From Apium graveolens (lineage: Eukaryota > Streptophyta > Magnoliopsida > Apiales > Apiaceae): a stretch of DNA of 64,000 bases. Below the pieces are notes generated by a model. It saw nothing but the letters and a program-made list of their open reading frames with translations. It searched no databases and was not told where the DNA came from. Where the stretch lies: assembly GCF_009905375.1 (NCBI RefSeq), contig NW_027417132.1, positions 1-64,000 on the forward strand, read 5' to 3'. Made by a program: the position numbers and the translations under genes. Shown here in pieces: positions 46,008 through 56,252 of this stretch; the first letter of the stretch is position 1; each line of letters opens with the position of its first letter.

Positions 46008-47434
46008 TTAAGAATAATTAAGCATACCTAACTCACTTACCAACCTTGAAAAGGTGGATTCATCCAGTGGCTTGGTAAGATTCTGCAAGTTGCTTCTCAC
46101 TTGGAACAAAATGTAACTCCACAGTACCATTCATTACATGTTCCCTTATGAAATGGTACTTGATATCTATGTGCTTTGTCCTTGCATGTTGCACTGGATT
46201 TTCAGTGATGGCAATTGCACTTGTGTTATCACAGAAAATAGGAATCCTTTCAACTTGCAAACCATAATCTAGCAATTGATTTTTCATCCATAAAATCTGT
46301 GCACAGCAACTGCCAGCAGCAATATATTCAGCTTTAGCTGTAGAAGTAGAAACTGAATTTTGCTTTTTATTGAACTAGGACACAAGCTTGTTTCCTAGAA
46401 ATTGGCAGGTTCTTGTTGTGCTCTTTCTATCAATTCTATAACCTGCATAATCTGGATCTGAATAACCAGTTAGATCAAAGCCAGAATCTCTAGGGTACCG
46501 AATGCCAAGTTTTGGTGTTCCCTTGAGATATCTGAAAATTCTTTTAATAGCTATCAAGTGAGATTCTCTAGGATCAGCCTGAAATCTAGCACATAAACAA
46601 GTAGCAAACATTATATCTGGCCTACTAGCTGTTAAGAAGTGAGCCAACCATGCCCCTATAACTTGAAATATCCACAGACTTTTCAGTAGTGTTTAATTCA
46701 AGCTTAGTTGTTGTGGCCATGGGAGTTTTTCCAGATGTGCAATCCATTAGATCAAACTTCTTTAAGAGATCAAAAATATATTTAGTTTGACTAATAAATA
46801 TTCCATCACTAACTTGCTTAACTTGTAAACCAAGAAAGTAAGTTAGTTCTCCCATCATACTCATTTCATACTTACTTTGCATCAATTTGGCAAACTTTTT
46901 GCAAAGTTTCTCATCTGTAGAGCCAAAAATAATATCATCTACATAAATTTGAACAAGTGTACTAGAGCCATTAACATTTCTAAAAAATAAAGTTTTATCT
47001 ACAGTACCTCTTGTGAAATGATTTTCCAAAAGGAACTTTGATAAAGTGTCATACCAGGCTCTAGGTGCTTGCTTCAGTCCATAAAGTGCTTTCAGTAGAT
47101 AATAGACATATTATGGAAAATTTGTATCTTCAAAACCAGGAGGTTGACTAACATACACTTCTTCCTCCAAATCTCTATTTAGAAAGGCACTTTTGACATC
47201 CATTTGATAGACCTTGAAATTGGCATGGGCTGCATAGGCTAAGAAGATTCTGATGGCTTCAAGTCTTGCAACAGGAGCAAAAGTTTCATCAAAATCTATT
47301 CCTTCTTGCTGACAATAACCCTTAGTAACCAATCTAGCTTTATTCCTGATTACTATGCCATTTTCATCCATCTTGTTTCTGAATACCACTTGGTGTCTAT
47401 TGGATTCTTTCCTTTAGGCTTGGGTACCAGCTTC
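46008..47434 (-). pseudogene. pol: RT and RNase H of Sirevirus G
   Basis: Copia [22 protein letters not shown], then [20 protein letters not shown], catalytic box [10 protein letters not shown] near 46925-46955, and [13 protein letters not shown]. RNase [53 protein letters not shown] and a tail with LTKPL. Stops at 47111-47113 and 46375-46377 (TAG where the F protein has Trp); frameshifts near 47390, 46640 and 46080. Interrupted upstream by element F. Confidence 0.9.
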
Positions 47435-47439
47435 CATAC

Positions 47440-48052
47440 TGTTAGATATATTTGATAATGTCATGGCTAATATGTTTTATGTTTAGATTTCAGATCTTAT
47501 TTGAACAGAACAAATCAGTACTTAACTGATCAGTACTTATACTGGACGTCAGAACTTAAGGGATATCAGTACTTATGTTATCAGGAGATAAGCATCAGGA
47601 GATAGATATCAGAACTTAAGTGCTGAAGGACGATCAGATAAGGACAGTAGCTGATTAAAGTTAAGAAGATCAAGATAAACATAAGAAGAGATATGCATGA
47701 AGAAGGAATTCCGTAAAGAATGGAATACTTGGAAGGAAAGATATCTGATTGATATATATTATGAAGCAGAATTATATTCCATATCAATTAGCGATTATCT
47801 TGTAACTGTGTAATATATAAACACAGACATAGGGTTTACACTATAAGTGTTATCATTATCGAGAATATTATTTACTGTAATCCTAGCAGCTCTCGTGATA
47901 TTTTGTTCATCACTGAGAGATAACAGTTCCAGATTGTAACAGAGTTTATTGTTTCAATAAAGTTTGTTTTCTGTTACATAAGTTCTTGAAGTTTGATTTG
48001 ATTGTAATAAACACTGTATTCACCCCCTCTACAGTGAAAGTGTGACCTAACA
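47440..48052 (+). repeat. 5' LTR of F
   Basis: 613 bp, TGTTAGATAT ... GACCTAACA. U3 is crowded with ATCAGTACTTA / ATCAGAACTTA words (47520-47625), the reverse complement of the TAAGTTCTGAT word found throughout F. A TATA box and an AATAAA follow. Confidence 0.97.
47814..47821 (+). promoter_or_regulatory. TATA box of the F 5' LTR
   Basis: TATATAAA, about 240 bp before the LTR end, unchanged in the 3' LTR (60503-60510). An AATAAA poly(A)-type signal lies downstream at 47956-47961 (60645-60650 in the 3' copy). Confidence 0.7.
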
Positions 48053-48054
48053 AG

Positions 48055-48067
48055 TGGTATCAGAGCC
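48055..48067 (+). other. Primer-binding site of F (initiator tRNA-Met)
   Basis: tggtatcagagcc lies two bases after the LTR; its first 12 bases match exactly the complement of the plant initiator tRNA-Met 3' end. Confidence 0.95.
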
Positions 48068-48107
48068 TTCTGTTAACACACATACAGTTAAAGATCCAAA
48101 CACAATC

Positions 48108-50441
48108 ATGTCTGACACAGAAACTCCAACTAAGCCTACCAAAACTGAGGAATCGTCAAAGACATCAACTCAGAGTCGATATGAGACTATCAGAGTTCCC
48201 ATATTGAGACCATCTGAATATCCCATATGGAAGGTAAGGATGACCATGTTTCTGGAAGCAACAGATCCAGAATACCTTGATAGAATCAAGGAAGGGCCTC
48301 ACAAACCTACCAAGCTCGCTGTTGTAGTTGCAGGTGAAGCAGCAAAGACCGTACCAAAGGAAAAGAGTGATTACACTGCTGAAGATATAGCATCTATTGC
48401 TAAGGATGCCAAGGTACGACACTTATTGCATAGTGCCATTGATAATGTAATGTCAAACAGGGTAATCAACTGCAAGACTGCTAAGGAGATATGGGATGCA
48501 CTGGAGACAAGGTGTCAAGGAACTGAAACAGTTAAGAAGAACAGGAAGACAATACTCACTCAAGAGTATGAACACTTTGACTCTAGGAGTAGTGAGTCAT
48601 TGACTGATGTATATGATAGATTTGTCAAACTCTTGAATGACTTGTCATTGGTTAATAAGGAGTATGATCTTGAAGATACAAACCTTAAATTCCTGTTAGC
48701 TCTTCCTGAATGTTGGGATTTGAAGGCAACAACAATAAGAGACAACTACAATCTTGATGAAACAACTCTTGATGAAATCTATGGAATGCTCAAGACTCAT
48801 GAACTTGAGATGGAACAAAGAAGCAAGAGGAAAGGAGGAAAGTCAAGGACGGTTGCTCTCAAGGCTGAAGAGGAATCCCCCAAACCACCTTCCTCAAAGA
48901 AAGACAAGGGTAAAGCTCTTATCATAAAGTCTGATACTGAGTCATCAAGTTCTGAGAGTGATGACTCAGATTCTGAAAGCTTGCCTGAAACTGATGCTGA
49001 TGAGGAGATGATGAAGCTGTGTGCTCTTATGGTGAAGGGAATCACAAAGATTGCATACAGGAAGTTCAGGAAGGGAAAGAAGTTTTCCAGGAAAGGCATA
49101 AGTTCTGATAAGAAGAATTTCAGAAGATCTGAAGGAAGAGGAGGAAAGTCTGACAGAGGAGATTACGCTAATGTTAAATGTTATAATTGTGGTGAAAAAG
49201 GCCACATATCTCCTGATTGCAAGAAGACAAAGAGTGACAAAGGCAAAGCTCTTGTCACAAAGCAGAAAAGCTGGACAGACACCTCAGACTCTGAAAGTGA
49301 GGAGAACTATGCATTGATGGCAAATGCTGATAAACCAAGTTCTGAGAGCAGTTCTGAAGCTGCTGAAACAAAGGTACCTCAGACTACTTATGCTTTTCAT
49401 ACTGATGATATTAATGAGTTGAGAAGATATCTTAAAACCATGTTTGTTAGTTATAGAGATCAAACTTTAACATGTGAAAGATTAACTTCTGAAAATCTTG
49501 CTTTTAGGAAAAGAAATGATTTCTTAGAAAAAGAGTTAGTCATGTTCCATCAAACTCAGAAGGATAGAGATGATGCTTTTTATGTTAGGGATGAAGTGCT
49601 AAAAATGAATGAATCTCTAAAAACTGAGTTAGAAAAGGAGAGAGAGGTTATCAGAACTTGGACTAACTCTGGCAAAACAACTCAAAATTTGCTAAGCAGT
49701 GGAAACTGGAAAGAGGGCTTAGGTAATGGAGAAAATAAAAATGAAAAAGGAACTGTAGAAATTAAGCCTGTTGATAAGCAAAAGCCGAAGTTAAAACCTG
49801 TTAAGTTTGTAACTGAAAAATCTGAAAATGAGAAATCAGAAGTTAAAAAGGAATTAGCTTCTGACAAACTAAAACAGGAAAAGACAACTGAAGTTAACAT
49901 AGGCTTAATGACGAAGAAGCAGCTTAAGCATAAGCTGAAAGATGTTAAGAATGCAAACAAGGTAAAATCACCTAGGAAAAACAGAAATGGAAAGGAAGGT
50001 GTGAATAAAAGCAATAACTATAAATCTGTTCCTGATGCTCCTAGGAAAGCGTGTCATAACTGTGGAAGTTCTAACCATCTGGCTTCTTTTTGCAGGAAGA
50101 ATAAGAATATTAACTCCTTATCTACAAAATCAGGAGTTAAGAGTCAGTCTGTTAGATACAAACCACAAGATCCTTGTTTTCATTGTGGTAGTTTATGGCA
50201 TTCCATTTATACTTGTAAGGAATATCATAGTTTGTACTATGATTATTATCAAATAAAACCTTCTTTAAAGAAAGTTTCTGTTGTTCCTTCTAGTGTAAGT
50301 TCTGATTCAAAGTCTGGTAGTATAAGTTCTGATAAGAAAACTGTTAACATAAAATCTGATGCTAAATCCGCTGCAAATGTTAACAAACCTAAAAAGGCCA
50401 AAGGATCCAAGCAAGTCTGGGTCCTTAAAACTAATAATTAG
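48108..50441 (+). CDS. gag: Gag polyprotein of F, intact
   Basis: 777 aa. I chose ATG 48108 (MSDTETPTKP); the open frame extends up to 48054, but that part overlaps the PBS and begins with GTG. Residues about 40-250 are the Copia gag core (VPILRPSEYPIWKVRM, HLLHSAIDNVMSNRVINCKT). A charged, serine-rich part carries many SSDS-type repeats. There are three CCHC knuckles: CYNCGEKGHISPDC (about residue 357), CHNCGSSNHLASFC (about 650) and CFHCGSLWHSIYTC (about 690). Between them lies a coiled coil (RKRNDFLEKELVMFHQ). It ends at the Sirevirus boundary word VWVLKTNN with TAG. The product would form the particle and bind the RNA genome. More than two knuckles is unusual. Confidence 0.93.
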   Translation: MSDTETPTKPTKTEESSKTSTQSRYETIRVPILRPSEYPIWKVRMTMFLEATDPEYLDRIKEGPHKPTKLAVVVAGEAAKTVPKEKSDYTAEDIASIAKDAKVRHLLHSAIDNVMSNRVINCKTAKEIWDALETRCQGTETVKKNRKTILTQEYEHFDSRSSESLTDVYDRFVKLLNDLSLVNKEYDLEDTNLKFLLALPECWDLKATTIRDNYNLDETTLDEIYGMLKTHELEMEQRSKRKGGKSRTVALKAEEESPKPPSSKKDKGKALIIKSDTESSSSESDDSDSESLPETDADEEMMKLCALMVKGITKIAYRKFRKGKKFSRKGISSDKKNFRRSEGRGGKSDRGDYANVKCYNCGEKGHISPDCKKTKSDKGKALVTKQKSWTDTSDSESEENYALMANADKPSSESSSEAAETKVPQTTYAFHTDDINELRRYLKTMFVSYRDQTLTCERLTSENLAFRKRNDFLEKELVMFHQTQKDRDDAFYVRDEVLKMNESLKTELEKEREVIRTWTNSGKTTQNLLSSGNWKEGLGNGENKNEKGTVEIKPVDKQKPKLKPVKFVTEKSENEKSEVKKELASDKLKQEKTTEVNIGLMTKKQLKHKLKDVKNANKVKSPRKNRNGKEGVNKSNNYKSVPDAPRKACHNCGSSNHLASFCRKNKNINSLSTKSGVKSQSVRYKPQDPCFHCGSLWHSIYTCKEYHSLYYDYYQIKPSLKKVSVVPSSVSSDSKSGSISSDKKTVNIKSDAKSAANVNKPKKAKGSKQVWVLKTNN

Positions 50442-53400
50442 TGGTCTTTTTGATTGCAGGGCAACAGGAAAAATATTTTAGTTCTGGACAGTGGATGTTC
50501 ATGACATATGACTGGAAATAAGGCCCTGCTATCAGACTTTGTGGAGAAAGCTGGCCCAAGTGTTTCTTATGGAGATGGCAACATTGGAAAAACTTTGGGA
50601 TATGGCAATATCAATCTTGGGAATGTCATCATTAAAGATGTAGCTCTGGTCTCAGGACTTAAACACAACTTACTGAGTATAAGTCAAATCTGTGACAGAG
50701 GTTATCATGTTGATTTCTTTGCAGAACATTGTGAAATAGTTAGTAAATCTAAAGAAAAAATTGTTCTGAAGGGATTCAGGCGTGGTAACATTTATGAAGC
50801 TAAGCTTTCAACAAGTACTGATGGTTCTGCAATCTGTTTAGTGAGTAGAGCCTCAACTGAAGAAAGCTGGAATTGGCACAAGAAACTCTCTCATTTAAAC
50901 TTCAACAAGATAAATGAACTGATCAAGAAAGATCTTGTGAGAGGACTGCCAAAATCAGTGTTTGTTCCTGATGGTCTTTGTGACTCATGTCAGAAGGCTA
51001 AACAAAGAAAATCTTCATTCAAGAGCAAGACTGAATCATCAATTCTTGAGCCTTATTATCTACTTCATGTTGATCTATTTGGTCCAGTGAATGGCATGTC
51101 TATTGCAAAGAAGAAATATGCGTTGGTCATAGTAGATGAGTTCACCAGATACACATGGGTGTATTTCTTGCACACAAAAAGTGAAACTGCATCTATCCTG
51201 ATTGATCATGTCAAACATCTGGATAAATTGATCAAAGATTCTGTGAAAATTTTGAGGAGTGATAATGGCACTGAATTCAAGAATCTGATAATGGAAGAGT
51301 TCTGCAAAAATCATGGAATAAAGCAGGAATTTTCTGCTCCTGGAACTCCACAGCAAAATGGAGTTGTTGAAAGGAAGAATAGAACTCTCATTGAAGCTGC
51401 ACGAACAATGCTTGAAGAAGCAAAGCTTCCAACCTATTTCTGGGCTGAAGCTGTGCAGACTGCTTGTTTTACTCAAAATGCAACACTCATTAACAAGCAC
51501 GGAAAAACACCATATGAGATGGTGAAGAACAAGAAGCCAAATCTCAAATACTTTCATGTATTTGGATGTAAGTGTTTTGTTCTCAAGACTCATCCTGAAC
51601 AGCTATCCAAGTTTGATCTAAAAGCTGATGAGGGAATCTTTGTTGGATATCCACTTTCTACAAAAGCCTTCAGAGTCTATAATTTGAGAACAAAAGTGGT
51701 CATGGAATCTATCAATGTCTCTTTTGATGACAAGAAGATCACTGGACTTGAAGATTGCATTGATCATGATCAGCTGAGATTTGAAAATGAAGATTCATAT
51801 TCTGATACCTCAAATCCTGACAGTCTAAGTCCTGATACTGTAAATTCTGATGGATTAAACTCTGATGTTATTGAAACTGTGGTGACTACGTCAAAGGAAG
51901 ATGCACCAATGCAGGGGGAGCATACTCAAGATATTATCACATCTCAAGAAGCATCAGAACATACATCTGGCTCTTCAAATTCTGATTCGTCAAGTTCTGA
52001 TAAGCCAAGTACTGACAGTACTGAAAATCTAAATACTGAAGGATCCAACTCAGAGAGCATAGTTTCAGGGGGAGCATCAGAAAATGAAACCGAAGACAGC
52101 ATGAATCATGGGGGAGCATCCAGTTCTAGAGAAAATCTTCCATCTGCAAGGAAGTGGACAAAATCACATACACCTGATTTGATAATTGGAAATCCTGAGG
52201 CAGGTGTCAGAACTAGAACAGGTACTTCGAATGAATGTTTTTACAATTCTTTTCTCTCTCAGTCTGAGCCAAAGAAAGTGGAAGAAGCTCTTCAAGATGC
52301 TGATTGGGTGCAAGCAATGCAGGAAGAGTTGAATGAATTTGAAAGAAACAAAGTCTGGACCTTAGTGCCAAGACCTAAGAATAGATCGGTTGTTGGTACA
52401 AAGTGGGTATTCAGAAACAAAACTGACAGTGATGGCATAATTGTAAGGAACAAGGCAAGGCTGGTTGCAAAAGGATATTCTCAACAGGAGGGAGTTGACT
52501 ATGATGAAACATTTGCGCCAGTTGCTAGGTTAGAAGCCATAAGGATATTCATGGCTTATGCTGCTCACAAAAAGTTTACTGTCTTTCAAATGGATGTGAA
52601 AAGTGCTTTTCTCAATGGAGAATTGGAAGAGGAAGTATATGTTGAACAACCTCCAGGCTTTATAGATTCCAAACATCCAGATTATGTCTATAGGCTTGAT
52701 AAAGCACTTTATGGACTTAAGCAAGCTCCTAGAGCATGGTATGAGACTTTAGCTCAGTTTCTTCTGGAAAGTGGATTCAACAGAGGAACTATTGACAAAA
52801 CACTGTTCTATCTCAACCATGGCAAGGACTTACTTTTGATCCAGATTTATGTTGATGATATTATTTTTGGGTCTCCAAATGACAAACTTTGCAAAAAGTT
52901 TGCCAAACTAATGCAGTCAAGATATCAGATGAGTATGATGGGAGAACTTAGTTATTTTCTGGGCCTTCAAGTCAAGCAGAGTGAAGAAGGAACTTTTATT
53001 TGTCAATCTAAGTATACCAGAAACTTGCTGAAGAAATTTGGAATGCAAGACTGTTCAAGTGCATCCACTCCCATGGCCACTGCAACAAAACTGGATAAGG
53101 ATACTGGTAATTCAGTAGATATCACTGATTACAGAGGTATGATTGGCTCACTTCTCTATCTAACTGCTAGTAGACCAGATATCATGTTTGCTACCTGTCT
53201 TTGTGCAAGATTTCAAGCAGATCCAAGAGAACCTCACTTAACAGCTGTAAAAAGAATCTTTAAGTATCTTAAAGGAACAGCTGATCTAGGTTTATGGTAT
53301 CCTAGAGAATCAGATTTTAAATTAATAGGTTACTCAGATGCAGATTTTGCAGGTTGCAAAATTGACAGGAAAAGCACAAGTGGTAGCTGCCAATTTCTTG

Positions 53401-53804
53401 GAGGCAGGTTGGTTTCTTGGTATAGCAAGAAACAAAAGTCAATTTCCACATCAACTGCAGAAGCAGAGTATATTGCTGCAGGAAGCTGCTGTGCACAGAT
53501 TCTTTGGATGAAGAATCAGTTACTGGATTATGGGTTAACATATTTCAAAATCCCTATTTACTGTGATAATCAAAGTGCTATTGCTATGACAGGTAATCCA
53601 GTTCAACACTCTATGACAAAGCACATCAGCATCAGGTACCATTTCATCAGGGAACATGTGGATGAAGGTACAGTGGAATTGCATTTTGTTCCCACAGATC
53701 AACAAGTAGCAGATATCTTCACAAAACCACTATGTGAAGCTACCTTTACAAAATTGGTAAATGAACTTGGAATGATTTCAGGTTCTTTCTCTAAATCTGC
53801 TTAA
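50442..53804 (+). pseudogene. pol: Pol of F (PR, IN, RT, RNase H), broken at the protease
   Basis: Same frame as gag, after TAG 50439 and TGA 50451. The aspartic protease site LVLDSGCS is followed at once by TGA 50502-50504; other Copia copies here have an amino acid at that place. From 50508 the frame is open for 1,098 aa: GAG-pre-integrase ([12 protein letters not shown], about residue 120; CDSCQKAK finger), integrase core (HVDLFGPV about 187, [11 protein letters not shown] about 250, [10 protein letters not shown] about 284), a serine-rich linker (about 425-545), RT ([19 protein letters not shown] about 780) and RNase H ([26 protein letters not shown]). All catalytic acids are present. Full Pol could arise only by reading through stops. 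Confidence 0.92.
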
Positions 53805-55227
53805 ACTTGTTCTATGTTATCAGACTTTATGATCAGTATTTACAGAATTAATCTCTTTGTATATTCTGTGCATTATTTGATAAATGTTTTTAAGTACTGA
53901 CTGTTGTCTGATACATTTCTCTTAACTCTAATAAGTGATATATCTGTTTAAGTAATCATTCTATCCTATGAGGATAATTGTGCTAGATACTGACCTACTA
54001 GTCTTCAATAAACAAATGATCCCATGAAAGAAGTAATTATTTCTGTGGAAATCTTATGACACAAGCAAATTCTGATACTTGAGCTTAGTTTAGTTTACTT
54101 TATTCATCTTATTACTAAGTCCCAAATTAGAATAATGCTACTCATCTGTTTAAGTTCTGATTCTAGTAAAACTGCTGAATGTACTAAGTGCTGATAAACC
54201 TCACTTATCAAAAAAAAAAAAAAAAAATAATAATATCAGGTACTCCTTTGAGATCTAGAGTAAAAATGTGAATGGGACGACCCAAGTGCATAGCTGGTAT
54301 TAAGTAAATATGCATTAGAAAAGCAAAATATTTTTCTTGGTGACTGTTCACACTCTATGATTACTGGAGAAATACTCTGATAATAGCATAAATTCTGATA
54401 AGCAGTCGTGACTCACTTACACTGAGAAGCCACTGTAAAAGAGAATTTTAAAGATGCATAAAATTAGCACAAAAACAGTTGAGGTGGACTCATGCATGAA
54501 CTCATTTATCAGTAGGTTTCAGGATAATGATAGCTCTTTAGCAAAATTTTAATTATGACTTATTTCTAAGATGTACTGAAGTAAATCAGACTTTACTCTT
54601 TATTAGTTATTTAGCTTAATGCACACACAAATCACTCCATATGAATGATGAAATTTTTGTGGTGGTCTATGTTCTTTTAGACAAACAGTCACTGTATCCC
54701 TTTGCACAAATTCTGAGGACACGTTCTAGTTATATGGTCTGATGATTAAGTCCTGAAGACTATAACTCAGAACTTGTATGAAAACTTACTAAGATAGGTA
54801 TTCCTTGTTCGAGTTAAGACATTATGTTCTGATGACTGTTAAGTTCTGGTATAGGTCTAAGTTCTGGTATAGGTCTAAGTTCTGATTTTTCAGTCTAACC
54901 CTTTACTTGACTTATCTGTGAGTAAAATTTGGTAACAGTCTCAGATTAATTTCAAAATGTTGAAGTGGAAGATTAATAGTCTATGGTTAAAACATAATGG
55001 CACTCGTCCTTGAACAGTTCACTCTTGTTACATGTGCACATTCCTTTTCCAATGACTATTATTCTTTTTCAAGTCTAGGGAGACGAGGTAGACTTAACTC
55101 TATCTGTCAGCATTAAATATCTTTGTGTCTCCTGGCATTCTCTTGCCTATATAATCAGCCACTTCACTTTAGCCCTTTCATCAATTTTTCTCACAATCTT
55201 AACTTCATATTCTTTTTCAAAAGCATC
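53805..55227 (+). other. Spacer between pol and ORF3 region in F
   Basis: 1.4 kb without a credible ORF. It has a poly-A run at about 54211-54227, a tandem repeat of an 18-bp unit (aagttctggtataggtct, 54841-54876), and many TAAGTTCTGAT-type words (54152, 54184, 54841-54886 and others). Confidence 0.75.
55148..55155 (+). promoter_or_regulatory. Candidate internal TATA box in F
   Basis: TATATAAT, 80 bp before the ATG of the small ORF and followed by a T/C-rich leader. It looks like a second promoter inside the element. Inference only. Confidence 0.5.
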
Positions 55228-55503
55228 ATGGTTCGATACAACATGTTTTTGAATTACCAAAATTTTCATATGGAGCTAAGCTGCGCCGACTGGCAGCAGG
55301 AGTGGCATGTAACTGCCATTCCTGAAGAGATATGGGGCTCAGTCCCACAGGCGGTGCTGAACCAACTTCTGTTCTTCGAGATGGACTATCAGCTTCATCT
55401 TGATCGATTGGAGGCGGAACGGCGGGAAGCTATCCGTCAGCAAGAGCGAATCATTCGACTCGCTATCTTGTTTGTCGAAGATAGGAAGAGGAAGATGACT
55501 TAA
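55228..55503 (+). CDS. Small ORF of F between pol and ORF3
   Basis: 91 aa from ATG 55228 (MVRYNMFLNY) to TAA at 55501. I do not recognise the family. The C-terminal half is a charged helix likely to form a coiled coil (LDRLEAERREAIRQQERI), and the tail is basic (DRKRK). It is more GC-rich than its surroundings. A TATA-like element and pyrimidine-rich leader lie upstream, and no other frame competes. It could be a genuine accessory gene, a remnant of a larger ORF, or a captured host fragment; no element in this window offers a second copy to compare. Confidence 0.5.
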   Translation: MVRYNMFLNYQNFHMELSCADWQQEWHVTAIPEEIWGSVPQAVLNQLLFFEMDYQLHLDRLEAERREAIRQQERIIRLAILFVEDRKRKMT

Positions 55504-56252
55504 TCTCGTCTTCTTCCTGTTCTTCTTCATCCTCAGCTTTGTCAGGCTTCTTAGCTAGGACTAAGGCTGTTGATGTTAGATTTAGAAGCTTAGGACAAGA
55601 ATGTAAAAGTTCTGATGTAATTTCAATTTCATCAATGTATTATTTTGATATATTAATGGAATTTGTTTTAAGTCTTATGATCTTGTCTCTGAGAAATTTT
55701 GATATGCATTGATAAATCCTGATAAATATTCTGATGATCGTATAAATTGTGTCTGATTTTAAGTTCTGATACTGTTTTATCAGTACTTACTTAACTGATT
55801 GATTTTACTCATTCTCACACACAGTTTTTTTTCTCGGAATATTAATATTGCAGAGTAAAATATTTGAATTAGTGGGAACAGTTTCAATTTTAAATTAACA
55901 CTGATTCACCTTGATTAATGGAATCTAGGTAAGTGAAACGGTTTGTTTTTCCTTGAAAAACTGCAAGTGGGTGGTAATTATTCCTTATTTACCGTGCCCA
56001 TTACTTTTTGCTTTCTCTATGTAAAACAGGTGTCAAGGTATTTCCCACTACTTTTAAATGCATGTCTGCCATGTGTCCTCAACGGTTACTTTTTGTGTAT
56101 AAGTAAAAGAGAGCAAAGTTTTTCAAATCTTTTATTTACCATTATATTTTATCTCTCTCTTTACTTTTAAACTCTCTCATCTTCTGACGATTTTCTTTTC
56201 AGAGGCATTTTCTCAAACACATTACAGGTTACCGTTTTCTTATCAAAACATA
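55504..56252 (+). promoter_or_regulatory. Leader region of ORF3 in F (promoter and intron candidates)
   Basis: No gene. It contains AACGGTTAC at 56081-56089, TATA-like TATAAGTA (56098-56105) and TATATTTT (56144-56151), then a CT-rich leader before ATG 56253. It also holds a consensus splice donor, AG|GTAAGT at 55927-55934, and a strong acceptor, TTTTCTTTTCAG|AGG, ending at 56202, which would define a 274-nt AT-rich intron. Either an internal promoter or a spliced RNA could supply ORF3. Confidence 0.5.

Noticed and set aside
48054..48107. Upstream extension of F gag to 48054
   Set aside because: It begins with GTG inside the PBS; ATG 48108 is the first proper start.
54211..54227. Poly-A run as a LINE or retroposed gene tail
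   Set aside because: No flanking target duplication or reverse-transcribed gene upstream; it looks like a simple A-run in the F spacer.
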